Assembly: GCA_964406605.1 (NCBI GenBank)
Contig: CAYOSF010000014.1
Span: forward strand, 1-64,000
Length of the DNA: 64,000 bases
Direction of reading: 5' to 3'
Source of the DNA: CAYOSF01 sp964406605
Lineage (GTDB): Bacteria; Chloroflexota; Dehalococcoidia; DSTF01; RBG-16-68-14
The stretch's first letter is position 1, and every line of letters starts with the position of its first letter. Shown piece by piece: positions 8,635-18,100 of the stretch. Under the pieces are notes generated by a model, which was given only the letters and a program-made list of their open reading frames with translations, was not told where the DNA came from and searched no databases. Position numbers and translations under genes: made by a program.

Positions 8635-10188
8635 CTAGACGTTGTGGGCTTCGCGGTCCCAGGTGTTGGGACCCACTCCGTCGCCTTTCAGGCTGCTCTT
8701 CTGGACGCGATGAGTTCCCGTCTTCGGCAATGCGTCGCGGAACTCGATGTAGCGGGGAACCATGAACCGAGCCATCCGCTCCTCGCAGTGACGGATCAGG
8801 TCCTCTGGCGCGAGCGTCTCGCCCTCCTTCAGCACCACGACGGCCATCACGTCGTCCTCACCGAGATCCGAGGGAACTCCGAACACCGCAGATTCTAGGA
8901 TCGCTGGGTGGCTGTCGATCCCGCGCTCGACCTCCCAGGAGGAGATGTTCTCACCGCGGCGTCGCAGCGAATCCGTCTTGCGGTCCACGAAATAGAGATT
9001 GCCCTCTTCGTCGGCGTAGACAAGGTCGCCGGTGTGGAACCAGCCGTCTTGGATCTTGGCGTTGCTGGCCTCTTCGTTCTTGTAGTACTCCACACGCCGG
9101 CGCCTGGCGTCGTCCACCTCGAAGAGGAGCTCACCGGGTTGCCCTGGAGCCACCTCGCGGCCCTGGTCATCGACGATGCGGATCGGGGTGGGCGGCTTGC
9201 CGATCGATCCCTTCGGCGAGTTCCCGATGTTGACGACGCTGAACCCACCGCCGTCGACGGCCGCATATCCCTCGACGATGTGCACCCCGAAGCGCTTCTC
9301 GAACTCGGCCCAGACCGAGGCGGGGCAGGCCGCGCTGATGACCAGGCGTACCGGGTTCTCCGCGTCGTTGGGCCGCTCTGGCTGCTTCATCAGGATAGGA
9401 ATCATGGCCCCCAGCGCGTTGAAGGTTGTGACTCCGTAGCGCCGGATCTCGTCCCAGAAGCGGCTGGCCGAGAAGCGGCGCGAGAGAGCCATCGGAAAGC
9501 CCATGGCGAGTGCCCGCATCGTAGTCAACTGAAGAGCATTGGCGTGGAAGAGCGGCAGACAGGTGTAGAGCACACTGTCGGGGTCCAGCGTCCCACCGAG
9601 CAGCCGAACGCCGACGACATTCATCGCCCTGTAGCGGCTGACCACACCCTTGGGCGCGCCGGTCGTTCCCGAAGTGTACAGGATCACAGAGATCGCATCC
9701 TCTTCGATCTCTGCCTCGGGGTCCGCATCGGACGCCGCCATCAGCTCGGCGAGCGGCAGCCAGTCTTCCGGCACCGCTGCCTCGGCTGCATCGATGATGA
9801 TCCGGCTCAGCTTGGGGAGCGAGCTGAAAACAGCCTGGACCGCATCGACGTAGTCGGCGTGACAGACCAGAATGGACGAATCTGAGTGATCCACCACGTG
9901 CCGCAGACCCTCTCCCTTAAGCGCGACATTCACCGGGACGGCATAAGCGCCGAGCTTCTGGACGGCAAAGTACACGAAGAGCCACTCGGGGCAGTTCGGC
10001 ATCATGATCGCGACGCCGACGCCCGTCTTCACGCCGAGGGCGGCCAGACCGTTGGCGGCACGGTTCACCTGCCGGTTGAGTTCGGCAAAGCTGATGACGC
10101 GATCTTCGAAGTAGAGGAAGGGCTTGTCGCCCAAGGCCTTTGCCTGCGCTTCGATGAGCGCTCTGAGCGTCGTGGGTTCGTCTGCCAT
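8635..10188 (-). CDS. Acyl-CoA synthetase (AMP-binding, class I adenylate-forming)
   Basis: A 517-residue enzyme that activates a carboxylic acid to its CoA ester through an acyl-adenylate. Motifs: YTSGTTGAPKGV (P-loop), DGWFHTGDLVYADEEGN and FVDRKTDSLRRRGENISS (hinge), and THRVQK with the likely catalytic C-terminal Lys. Most similar in style to crotonobetaine/carnitine-CoA ligase-like enzymes. The longer frame upstream of 10194 lacks coding character. The ATG at 10188 has GAGG 8 nt upstream and fits better than the ATG at 10194. It lies about 30 nt after the thiolase gene in the same operon. Confidence 0.92.
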   Translation of the reverse strand: MADEPTTLRALIEAQAKALGDKPFLYFEDRVISFAELNRQVNRAANGLAALGVKTGVGVAIMMPNCPEWLFVYFAVQKLGAYAVPVNVALKGEGLRHVVDHSDSSILVCHADYVDAVQAVFSSLPKLSRIIIDAAEAAVPEDWLPLAELMAASDADPEAEIEEDAISVILYTSGTTGAPKGVVSRYRAMNVVGVRLLGGTLDPDSVLYTCLPLFHANALQLTTMRALAMGFPMALSRRFSASRFWDEIRRYGVTTFNALGAMIPILMKQPERPNDAENPVRLVISAACPASVWAEFEKRFGVHIVEGYAAVDGGGFSVVNIGNSPKGSIGKPPTPIRIVDDQGREVAPGQPGELLFEVDDARRRRVEYYKNEEASNAKIQDGWFHTGDLVYADEEGNLYFVDRKTDSLRRRGENISSWEVERGIDSHPAILESAVFGVPSDLGEDDVMAVVVLKEGETLAPEDLIRHCEERMARFMVPRYIEFRDALPKTGTHRVQKSSLKGDGVGPNTWDREAHNV

Positions 10189-10220
10189 CGGCATCACCTC
10201 AGCGTTCGTTGAATCTCTCT

Positions 10221-11453
10221 CTAGCGTGTGAGAATCGTTACGCACATTGAGGCCGCTCCGTTTCCCACCACGCCGCCTCCGTTGTGTGCCAGAGCGGCCG
10301 TCACGCCTTCGACCTGTCGCTCCCCACACCGCCCCTGCAACTGCTCCGTGAGCTCGACGATCTGGGCGACACCGGTGGCGCCCACGGGATGACCCTTGCG
10401 GAGCAGGCCGCCGGAGGTGTTCACGGGCACGCGGCCCCCAAGCCTTGTGGCTCCCTCTTCGATGAGCCTCCCCGACTCGCCGCTGCGGCACAGACCGATC
10501 GACTCGTAGGCCAAAAGCTCGCCGATGGCGGAGGCGTCGTGGAGCTCGATGACTCCTATGTCCTCGGGACCGACACCGGCCTCCTCGCGTGCTTCTTCTG
10601 CGCACAGCCTGGCGGAATCCGACTCCCCCGGGTCGCCGTCCCACCCGGAGTGGAGAACGCTGGAAACCACGCGCACCGGGTTCTTGCAACCCAGTTCGCC
10701 CGCCTTGCGCTCGCTGACCACCACGGCGGCCGCCGCACCGTCGCCGATCGGTGAACACATCGGTCGCGTGAGTGGCTCGACGATCATCGGCGCTCCAAGC
10801 ACGTCCTCGACGGTCAACACCTCGCGGAACTGGGCCCGCGGGTTGAGGCTCCCGTGCAGCGAGTTCTTCGCCGAGACTCCGGCCAACTGCTCCACGGTCG
10901 TCCCGTACCGCGCCATGTGGGCCCGCGCAACGTTGGCATAGAAGTCCATGGCGACCGACCGCTTGTCACCTCCGTTGCCACTCCTGGGCGCCCCTCCGGC
11001 TGATGGTTCGTGCGCAGCAAACATGGCGAGCGCCGACTCGATCGCCTCGACATCCATTCCGCCTCGCAGCGCCAGGAAGGTCCTCTGCTTGTCTGGGTGG
11101 TAGAGCTTCTCCACGCCCAGAGCGAGGACCACATCGTAGCACCCGGTAGAGACCATGGCGCAGGCCTGATAGAACGCGGTGGAGCCGCCGCCACAGGCGT
11201 TCTCGACATTGATGACGGGAATCCGCCCGATGCCCATCGGACGCAGGATGACCTGTCCGCGAATGCACTCCTGTCCGGTGATCAGACCGGCCATCGCGTT
11301 GCTGACGTAGGCCGCCTCGATGGCGGCCGCACCGACGCCCGCGTCTTTGAGCGCCGCCCCGACTGCCTCCGCACCGAGGGCCTTGAGCCCCGTGTCCATG
11401 TGCTTCCCGAACCGGGTCATGCCGACGCCGGCCACGATCGCCTTCATTCGCAT
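10221..11453 (-). CDS. Thiolase-fold protein (SCP-x/lipid-transfer-protein type acetyl-CoA acyltransferase)
   Basis: A 410-residue thiolase-like protein. The nucleophile region is NVENACGGGSTAF (Cys87), the C-terminal catalytic His lies in RKGHPVGATG, and LAHNGGGVVG replaces the second-Cys motif of classical thiolases. This pattern belongs to the non-decarboxylating SCP2/lipid-transfer-type thiolases, used in steroid side-chain and branched-chain degradation for retro-Claisen or retro-aldol cleavage. The ATG at 11453 is preceded by AAGGAG with 6 nt spacing. It starts 16 nt after the molybdenum subunit stop. Confidence 0.9.
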   Translation of the reverse strand: MRMKAIVAGVGMTRFGKHMDTGLKALGAEAVGAALKDAGVGAAAIEAAYVSNAMAGLITGQECIRGQVILRPMGIGRIPVINVENACGGGSTAFYQACAMVSTGCYDVVLALGVEKLYHPDKQRTFLALRGGMDVEAIESALAMFAAHEPSAGGAPRSGNGGDKRSVAMDFYANVARAHMARYGTTVEQLAGVSAKNSLHGSLNPRAQFREVLTVEDVLGAPMIVEPLTRPMCSPIGDGAAAAVVVSERKAGELGCKNPVRVVSSVLHSGWDGDPGESDSARLCAEEAREEAGVGPEDIGVIELHDASAIGELLAYESIGLCRSGESGRLIEEGATRLGGRVPVNTSGGLLRKGHPVGATGVAQIVELTEQLQGRCGERQVEGVTAALAHNGGGVVGNGAASMCVTILTR

Positions 11454-11469
11454 GCCCTTCTCCTTTCTG

Positions 11470-14256
11470 CTAGCGCTCGGCACTCTCCATGCGGTCCCGC
11501 TCGCCCTCGAAGGGCTCACAGGAGACGTTGACGCAGCGGTCGAAAGGCACCGGCTGCCACTCGATGGGACTGTGGTAGAGGTGCCCGTAGTCTCCCGCCA
11601 GGTGCAGCCACTTCACCATGCCGGGCTCGACCTCGTTGGAGCCGTTGCCGCCCGGGAACAGGAAACCCTCGAAACCGTTGTAGACCGTGAGAGCGTCGGG
11701 ACGCTGTGCGGGGCTGGTGCGAGCGGGCGCCACGAACTCGCCTACGTCGTTCCAGACCCGCACCAGCGCATCGTCAGCGATCCCGCTGTTGCGTGCGACG
11801 GCATCGTTGATCAGCACGAAGGGCTTGCCGCGATGCGTCTCCATCATCAACGGATTGGTCATGTTCATAGCATGGATGCTCCAGCGGGCGTGGCCGCCGG
11901 AGAGACGGAACGGGTGGTTGCCGCCCATCGAGGGTGGCTCCTTGTGACACGGCAGATCCTCCCCGGCTTCCCGGTACCAGGGGTGGTCGATCAGGAACTG
12001 GGCACGCCGGGTGAGCGTCGGATAAGGGTGACCCAGTTCGATGTGGTTGCGCAACGGTGAGTGCGTCTCGTTTCGCGGGAACGGAGAGGCGTTAGCCCTC
12101 AGCAGGGCGATGAAGGCCCAGTCATTGTAGTGGCTGTAGCCCTTCTCACGGAAGGTCTCGAGCGTGGTTCCAGGCGGCATGTTACCGAAAGCCACCGAAT
12201 CCGCGAGCATTTCCCGGGCGACGCTCTCACCGTCGATGAGCGTTCCCTTGAGCGTGAAGAGGTCCCACAGCTCGTCGTAGCGGCGCCATCCCCCGCTGCG
12301 GTGCTGGAAGCCCTCCAGACCGCGCTCTTTGGCCCGCTCGGCGATCTTCTTCAGGAGCCCACCGAGCGCCTCCCACTCGCCCCGGGACTCTCCGTAGGGC
12401 GGCACCACGGCATGAGACATGGACAGGATGAAGGGCCAGGGCGTCGGCATGCTGAAGGCGGCCTTCTCGTAGTGCTGAGTGGCGGGCAGCACGATGTCTG
12501 CGTAGAGCGCCGTCTGCGACATGCGGTAGTCCATGCACACGATCTTGGTCAGCTTTGGCCAGAGATTGCGGAGCAGGGCGTTCTTGCCGCCCCGCGTCCG
12601 CCGGAGCGTGTTGCCCCCTACCTCGAGCAGTACACGCGGCGGCTTGGTGGCGGCGATCTCGGCCGCCGGGTCCCAGGCCCTCGACCCCACTGCCTCCTGA
12701 TAGTACTGATCGAAGTCGCGCGGCATGCTCGCGTCGCTCCAGTCGCGGTTGTTCCAACGCTCGCGATAGCCGGCGTGCGTGTACCAGAAGAAGGCCGGCG
12801 GTAGCATCATGCCGCTGCCAACGGTGCGCATGATCACGCGGTCTGCCAGTTCACCGGTCAGAGTGGGATCCTGCTCTATCAACTGCTCGCGGACAACCTG
12901 GGCACCTTTCCGCAGCGCCTTTCCCGCCTCGACACCGGCTTCGGTCTTGGCCATCGCTATCGAGCCGCCGTCGAACATGAACGAACACCAGCTACCCACG
13001 CCGGCGCCCTTCTTGCCCCAGTTCCCGGTCAGCCCAAAGAGCAGCAGAATGGCCCGGTCCATGAGGTCACCGTGGTAGTACTTGGAGATGCCCACCCCGA
13101 CGCTCAAGCGGGTCTTTCGGGACGCCATCTTGCGCGCGAGCAGCCGAATGGCGTCGGGGTGTGCCTCGCAGATCTCGCTGGCTCGCTCCGGTGTGTAGTG
13201 CGCGTCCAGCATGCGTCGGAGACGCGCGAACAACGGTTCGACGGGGATCCGCCCGGCGTCGAGTGTCTCGACTTCCACTGTTCCCTCTGCAAGGGGCTCA
13301 AAATCCAGCAACAGATTGGCGGGATCGGCCGGAACCACACCCCTTTCGGGATGAAACTGGTAGAAGCGGTCGTCACGCCCATCCCGTTCGACGTGACCCT
13401 GGCGCAGGTACTGCCCGGTGTCGGTGCGGACCAGCAGCGAGAGATCGGTCTGCGAGGCGGCGAAGCTCCAGTCCACCAGTCCCTCGGATATGACGACCTG
13501 GCAGGCGGCCAGAGCCAGGGCGGCATCGGTGCCGTGGCGCACCGGGATGTGGTAGTCGACATGGCTGTGCGAGGGGCTCACGTCCGTGGAGATCAGGAAG
13601 ACTTCCGCGCCTCGGTATCGCGCCTCGGTCATGTAGTGGAACCACGGGACGTTCGTATACGCAGGGTTCGAGTGCCAGATCAGAATGAGATCGGAGTGGA
13701 AGGTGTCGTCGTTGGAATGCGCGAAGGAGGACTTGCCGAAGGTCTGCTGATAGCCGGCGTGGAAGTCATTGATGGTGGCGTTCACGTCCAAGACCTGTCC
13801 GCCAAGAACGCCCACGAAGCGCGAGCTCGGCCCGGTGGTCACGATCTGGGGACTCAGCTCGTGCACGAGGGACTCGGGGCCGACCTCCTCGATGGCGTCG
13901 ACGATGGCGTCGGCAACCTCGGTCAGCGCCGCGTCCCAGGAGATGCGTTCCCAGCGCCCCTCGCCGCGCTCACCGGCGCGGCGCAGCGGGTACTTGATCC
14001 GATCCGGCGCCTCCATCTCCAGACTCCAGGCCAGCCCCTTCTGACAGATCATCGGGTTCATGTCGGGGACGCCGGACTCGACCTGCTCGCGCACGCCCGC
14101 GGCCTCCTCCCGCACCACCCTGCCATCCTTGACCAGCACGTAGATCGGGCAGTCTCCCGGCACACAGTTCACGCAGTGGGTGCCGAAATGCGCCTCGTCC
14201 CACTCCTGTTCGACACGGCTGCGCTGGCGCTCCTCCGTCCGGTTTGGGCGGCTCAT
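11470..14256 (-). CDS. Type II DMSO-reductase-family molybdopterin oxidoreductase, alpha subunit (copy 1)
   Basis: A 928-residue catalytic subunit carrying a bis-molybdopterin guanine dinucleotide cofactor and one Fe-S cluster. The N-terminal cluster motif is H-C-V-N-C-x4-C (His27, Cys28, 31, 36) with NPMICQKG (Cys71), as in the ethylbenzene/dimethylsulfide dehydrogenase branch. The C-terminus has the molybdopterin-binding domain and the conserved end GMVKWLHLAGDYGHLYHSP. No twin-arginine signal is visible, so a cytoplasmic location is expected, unlike most periplasmic relatives. The start ATG overlaps the stop of the Fe-S subunit gene (ATGA at 14253-14256). Likely an oxygen-independent hydroxylase or dehydrogenase of a hydrocarbon; the substrate is unknown. 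Confidence 0.9.
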   Translation of the reverse strand: MSRPNRTEERQRSRVEQEWDEAHFGTHCVNCVPGDCPIYVLVKDGRVVREEAAGVREQVESGVPDMNPMICQKGLAWSLEMEAPDRIKYPLRRAGERGEGRWERISWDAALTEVADAIVDAIEEVGPESLVHELSPQIVTTGPSSRFVGVLGGQVLDVNATINDFHAGYQQTFGKSSFAHSNDDTFHSDLILIWHSNPAYTNVPWFHYMTEARYRGAEVFLISTDVSPSHSHVDYHIPVRHGTDAALALAACQVVISEGLVDWSFAASQTDLSLLVRTDTGQYLRQGHVERDGRDDRFYQFHPERGVVPADPANLLLDFEPLAEGTVEVETLDAGRIPVEPLFARLRRMLDAHYTPERASEICEAHPDAIRLLARKMASRKTRLSVGVGISKYYHGDLMDRAILLLFGLTGNWGKKGAGVGSWCSFMFDGGSIAMAKTEAGVEAGKALRKGAQVVREQLIEQDPTLTGELADRVIMRTVGSGMMLPPAFFWYTHAGYRERWNNRDWSDASMPRDFDQYYQEAVGSRAWDPAAEIAATKPPRVLLEVGGNTLRRTRGGKNALLRNLWPKLTKIVCMDYRMSQTALYADIVLPATQHYEKAAFSMPTPWPFILSMSHAVVPPYGESRGEWEALGGLLKKIAERAKERGLEGFQHRSGGWRRYDELWDLFTLKGTLIDGESVAREMLADSVAFGNMPPGTTLETFREKGYSHYNDWAFIALLRANASPFPRNETHSPLRNHIELGHPYPTLTRRAQFLIDHPWYREAGEDLPCHKEPPSMGGNHPFRLSGGHARWSIHAMNMTNPLMMETHRGKPFVLINDAVARNSGIADDALVRVWNDVGEFVAPARTSPAQRPDALTVYNGFEGFLFPGGNGSNEVEPGMVKWLHLAGDYGHLYHSPIEWQPVPFDRCVNVSCEPFEGERDRMESAER

Positions 14257-15314
14257 GGCTGCTTTGCTCTTGCGGCCTCTACGACGGCGGGCTCCTTCCC
14301 GAAGGGGCCGAAGAGCGTCTTCCACTGATAGACGATCAGCGTGTCGAGCAGCTCCGAGCTGCCTCCGCCACGCGCCCGCTCGATCTCGCGGCGCAGCGTC
14401 GCCAGCGCCTCGTGCACGCCCGGCCCGAACAGCGACTCCAGATACTCCGGCGGGATGCGCATGGTCTCGGTATCGATCGAGCGGTCATCGCGCAGCCGGT
14501 AAGGCGAGAGGGGAGGTACATAGAAGACGTTGGGCTCGGTACCGACCTCCGGGTGGAGGGGCAGGGCGACCTTCCACTCGTACACCAGCCTGTGGATCGG
14601 GCCGCCCTCGTCGCCGAGCACGCCCACGAAGACGCACCGGCCCGGACAGTTTCGCGCGCAGACCGGGGCCACTCCCTCCTCGAGCCGTGGGAAACAGAGA
14701 TTGCAGTGCTGCGCCACGCCCCGCGCCTGGTTGAAGTAGACCTTCTTGTAGGGACACCCCCGCATGCACTCTCGCGACCCCTGGCAGAGGTCCTCGTCGC
14801 GGAGCACGATCCCGTCCTCCTCGCGCTTGTACATCGCCCCCGACGGACAGGCCTCGACACAGGCCGGGCGCGCGCAGTGGTTGCAGATGCGTGGCAGGTA
14901 GAAGAAGTAGGCGTTCGGGAACTCGCCCCCACCTTGGTCCTCGTCCCAGTTCGGACCCCAGGTGGGCGGACCGCCCTCGGCGGTGGTGGGCTTCAGGTGC
15001 ACGGACTGGGCCTTGCCCCCAAAGAACACTTCCTCCTTGTTGAACTGCCAGCCGCCTCCGAACTCCTCCAGCGTCGGTTCGCGTCCCAGCACCAGCTCGC
15101 CGCCGCGATAGCCGCCTCCCATCTGCTCCCAGTCCCGCGGCGCGCCGCGACCGGGCATGGTGTTGACCGTGCACCACCACTGGTGCGCCTCGCCCTCCTC
15201 ACGGGTCCAGAGCATCTTGCAGGCCACGCTGCAACTCTGGCATCCCATGCACTTGTTCAGGTCAAAGACCATCGCCACCTGGTTCGGCCTGCTTGCGGGC
15301 ATTGTGGTGGTCAC
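14253..15314 (-). CDS. Type II DMSO-reductase-family iron-sulfur (beta) subunit
   Basis: A 353-residue electron-transfer subunit related to NarH, DdhB and EbdB. Four cysteine groups are visible: KCMGCQSCSVACK (Cys22, 25, 28, 32), ICNHCARPACVEACPSGA, CQGSRECMRGCPYKK, and CNLCFPRLEEG followed by CARNCPG. In NarH the third group reads C-x2-W-x2-C and carries a [3Fe-4S] cluster; here the Trp position is Ser. The GTG at 15314 overlaps the TetR stop (GTGA) and has GAGGGG 8 nt upstream. The 3' end overlaps the alpha-subunit start by 4 nt. It is the only beta subunit in the window for three alpha subunits. Confidence 0.93.
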   Translation of the reverse strand: MTTTMPASRPNQVAMVFDLNKCMGCQSCSVACKMLWTREEGEAHQWWCTVNTMPGRGAPRDWEQMGGGYRGGELVLGREPTLEEFGGGWQFNKEEVFFGGKAQSVHLKPTTAEGGPPTWGPNWDEDQGGGEFPNAYFFYLPRICNHCARPACVEACPSGAMYKREEDGIVLRDEDLCQGSRECMRGCPYKKVYFNQARGVAQHCNLCFPRLEEGVAPVCARNCPGRCVFVGVLGDEGGPIHRLVYEWKVALPLHPEVGTEPNVFYVPPLSPYRLRDDRSIDTETMRIPPEYLESLFGPGVHEALATLRREIERARGGGSSELLDTLIVYQWKTLFGPFGKEPAVVEAARAKQP

Positions 15315-16015
15315 CGCGCCCGCCCCTCGCTCGACCGCTCTCCCAGTCGGGGGTGTGCTCCGGTGGGACGCACCGTCGCACCCTCGTACACGGGCAGAGG
15401 CCGTCTGGCGATCTCGGCCGCTTCCTCCTCCGGCAGGCCAAGCAACCGCAGCAGGTTCCGAGCCAGCAGGCAATCCGCGTCGTCCGGCACTTCGCCCTTC
15501 AGCCGGGCCTGCATCACGCCGAGTATGGCTCCCGCGATCATGGCGAGCGTCGTTACCTCGTTGTCGCTGATGAAGCGGCCCGTGCTCAGCCCGAGACCCA
15601 GGTCTCGCAGCAGACGGTGGCCGAGCGCCGACCATAGCTCCTGGATGTAGATACCAGCACGCACGACGAACGAGCCCCAGACTGGGTCGTCGTCGACCAT
15701 CCGGATGGTGAGCCGCGCGCTCGCGGCGAACACTTCGGCCACGTCGGTCATGTCCGCGGTCAGCCGGTCCAGGATCTGTCCGTGGGTCTCCACGGTCTCA
15801 CTGACCACCGCCTGAAACAGATCCTCCCTCGAGTCGAAGTGGTTGTAGAAGGAGCCCACGCCGACATCGGCTTCCTCAGTTATCTCGCTGATCGGCACGG
15901 CCTCTATCGTCCCCCGGGAAGCGATGATCCGTCGCGCGGCAGCGACAAGGCGCCCCCGCGTCTCCCGACGCCGGCGTGCGCCGCGATCCATTCTCGCAAC
16001 TGCTATCTGGGTCAT
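15311..16015 (-). CDS. TetR-family transcriptional regulator
   Basis: A 234-residue regulator. The N-terminal HTH is IASRGTIEAVPISEITEEA and GVGSFYNHFDSREDLF; the C-terminal helical part is the ligand-binding domain. The ATG at 16015 follows GGAGCAGGAGC. It is the first gene of the minus-strand catabolic operon, overlapping the Fe-S subunit by 4 nt, so it probably regulates its own operon in response to the substrate or a CoA intermediate, and perhaps the divergent solute-binding-protein gene as well. Confidence 0.92.
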   Translation of the reverse strand: MTQIAVARMDRGARRRRETRGRLVAAARRIIASRGTIEAVPISEITEEADVGVGSFYNHFDSREDLFQAVVSETVETHGQILDRLTADMTDVAEVFAASARLTIRMVDDDPVWGSFVVRAGIYIQELWSALGHRLLRDLGLGLSTGRFISDNEVTTLAMIAGAILGVMQARLKGEVPDDADCLLARNLLRLLGLPEEEAAEIARRPLPVYEGATVRPTGAHPRLGERSSEGRAR

Positions 16016-16304
16016 GCTCCTGCTCCGGTGCAGTCGACGGTATTGTGACGGAATCTTCAAATATGTGCAAGGCGTCATTTCTCGGTCGCTTCGGGATGAC
16101 ACGAGGGATCGGACTGGGACCAGAGGGCATCGATGGCCGGCTGCGACTTGTCGTTACTGGATGATGGGAGCCAGACGGGGCGGCATCACGCGGAACGTCC
16201 ATCGGCTGCCGTCTCGTTGATCCTCTCGCTCTCGCCCCCAATAATGGCAGGAACAAGGATGGCTGATGCGCCAAAAGGCGCCGACGAGCGAGGAAAGCAC
16301 GACG
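16016..16304. promoter_or_regulatory. Divergent regulatory region between the catabolic operon and the solute-binding-protein gene
   Basis: These ~290 bases hold the likely promoters of both divergent units. On the minus strand a weak -35-like TTGCAC (complement of GTGCAA near 16066) is followed about 17 nt later by CACAAT, in the AT-richest part of the region. A TetR operator is expected here, but I could not identify a convincing long inverted repeat by eye. Confidence 0.35.
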
Positions 16305-18029
16305 ATGACGACGAAGAACTACTGGCGCCGGTTTCAGCATGAGCGCATCTCGCGGAGGCGCCTGCTGCGTGCGGCGGGCACCGGCGCGGCCGGGCTGACG
16401 GTGGCGGCAGCCTGCGGCGGGGGCGACGGAGACGGCAACAAGACTCCGGCGGGGGGCGGGACCCCCACGACGGGCGCGACGCCTGCGGCCGGGACGCCCA
16501 AGCGCGGTGGTCGCTACAAGGCCCCGACGCCCGTCGATTGGGGAACGCTCGACCCAGCGACCAGTGTCGGCGGGTTCACCGCCATAGCCGCCCGCATCTA
16601 CAATGGGCTACTCGACCGGTCCAGGACGAACCCTGATTGGTGGTTCTTCGACCTGGCGGAGACGATGGAGCAGCCCGACGACGAGAACTATATCTTCAAC
16701 CTACGTACGGGCGTCAAGATCGCCCCCAACGACTACGGCATCGAGGAACGGGATATGGATGCTTTCGACGCCAAGGTCTGGCAGGACCGCATCGCCGAGG
16801 ACGAAGGCGCCGGGCTGCGCTCCTTCACTGAGCCGTGGCTGAACTCGTACGAGGCGTCCGAGGCGCAGACCTTCATCTTGAAGAGCACCGGCCCCTACGC
16901 CTACTTCACCTTCCACACCGGCCCTCCCGGCGGCGGCTCGATCCCACCGCGCGAGTTCTGGGAGCGGGGAGTGAGCCTTGCCGACGGCGGTGTTGGAGGG
17001 GGCCCCTACACTATCCAGCCCGACTCCTATCAGGAGACCGGCGGCATCAGCCTGGACCGCAACCCCAACTACTACCGCACCGACGAGAACAACGACAACG
17101 CGCAGCTCCCCTACTGGGACGGGATAGACGTCGCCCGCATCACCGACCGTCTGGCGAGGCGGACCGCCTTCCAGGACGCTCAGATCTATCAGTACGGCGC
17201 TGCGGACAAGGCCGAGCGGGACGAGCTTCTCCGGCAGAAGCCCGACTACTTCGTCATCGAAGAGCCGATCAACACCTTCATCTCATTCACCATGAACCCC
17301 ACGCGATCGCCCTGGGACGACGAGCGGATCCGCAAGGCGGCCAACTTCGCTCTCAACCGGCAGGAGTTCGCCGACCGCATCTTCGGTGAGGGCGGAGCGA
17401 AGCCGGACGGGCTGGTGCACTGGCCGATGGGCGCCTTCGCGCTCGATCCAGCGGAGCTGGAGGAGCTCCAGCCCTACGATCCTCAGCGCGCGCGAGATCT
17501 GATCAAGGACGCGACCGGGGAGGACACGATCAAGATCAAGGTCATGTACCCGACCGGCGTGGACATCTTCTTCCACGCCGAGCACCTGCCCATCTGGCAA
17601 CAGCAGATGCGGAATGCGGGCTTCGAGTTGGACGAGGAGGCGCTGGACTTTGGCTCGTGGCTGAGCCGGTACACGACGGTTGACTACGACTCGTCGTTGG
17701 CGCTCAACCAAATCTATGAGCTTGCCGACGGCGCGTTGAAATGGCAGCACTCCCTGGGGCCGCAGGGCAACGGCAACTACGGTATCGGCATCGGAAAATT
17801 CTACCCGGAGATAGACGATGCGATCCAGAACTCGAAGCAGACCGCTGATCTGGATGTGGCAGCCGAGCGGGTGCGGGAGGTGCAGCGCCTCTGCTACGAG
17901 AAGGGGCCGGCTTTCCTCCCGATTGTGAGCTGGATCGAATACTCGATGGGCCAGCCCTTCGTCAAGAATGTCACCCCGGGCCTGGGGAACGCGGGACAGT
18001 ACCTCAACGACATGTGGCTGGACCTGTAG
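16305..18029 (+). CDS. Extracellular solute-binding lipoprotein, SBP family 5 (peptide/nickel type)
   Basis: A 574-residue exported protein. The N-terminus has a Tat-like RISRRRLL motif (residues 15-22), a hydrophobic stretch, and a lipobox ending at Cys37 (TVAAAC), then a Gly/Thr/Pro-rich linker. The mature part has the family 5 pattern: TLDPATS, IYNGLLD, NLRTGVK, RIRKAANFALNRQEF-like segment and KVMYPTG. Family members capture oligopeptides or other small organics for ABC importers. No permease or ATPase genes follow, so it may serve a distant transporter. The ATG at 16305 has GAGGAAAG 7 nt upstream. Divergent from the TetR gene, so possibly co-regulated. Confidence 0.92.
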   Translation: MTTKNYWRRFQHERISRRRLLRAAGTGAAGLTVAAACGGGDGDGNKTPAGGGTPTTGATPAAGTPKRGGRYKAPTPVDWGTLDPATSVGGFTAIAARIYNGLLDRSRTNPDWWFFDLAETMEQPDDENYIFNLRTGVKIAPNDYGIEERDMDAFDAKVWQDRIAEDEGAGLRSFTEPWLNSYEASEAQTFILKSTGPYAYFTFHTGPPGGGSIPPREFWERGVSLADGGVGGGPYTIQPDSYQETGGISLDRNPNYYRTDENNDNAQLPYWDGIDVARITDRLARRTAFQDAQIYQYGAADKAERDELLRQKPDYFVIEEPINTFISFTMNPTRSPWDDERIRKAANFALNRQEFADRIFGEGGAKPDGLVHWPMGAFALDPAELEELQPYDPQRARDLIKDATGEDTIKIKVMYPTGVDIFFHAEHLPIWQQQMRNAGFELDEEALDFGSWLSRYTTVDYDSSLALNQIYELADGALKWQHSLGPQGNGNYGIGIGKFYPEIDDAIQNSKQTADLDVAAERVREVQRLCYEKGPAFLPIVSWIEYSMGQPFVKNVTPGLGNAGQYLNDMWLDL

Positions 18030-18100
18030 AGCGGCCCCACCGGCCGGGACAGGTCGCCTTCGCGCCTGCTGACGCTCTGGTTTGTCGCCGCCGTCGCTTG

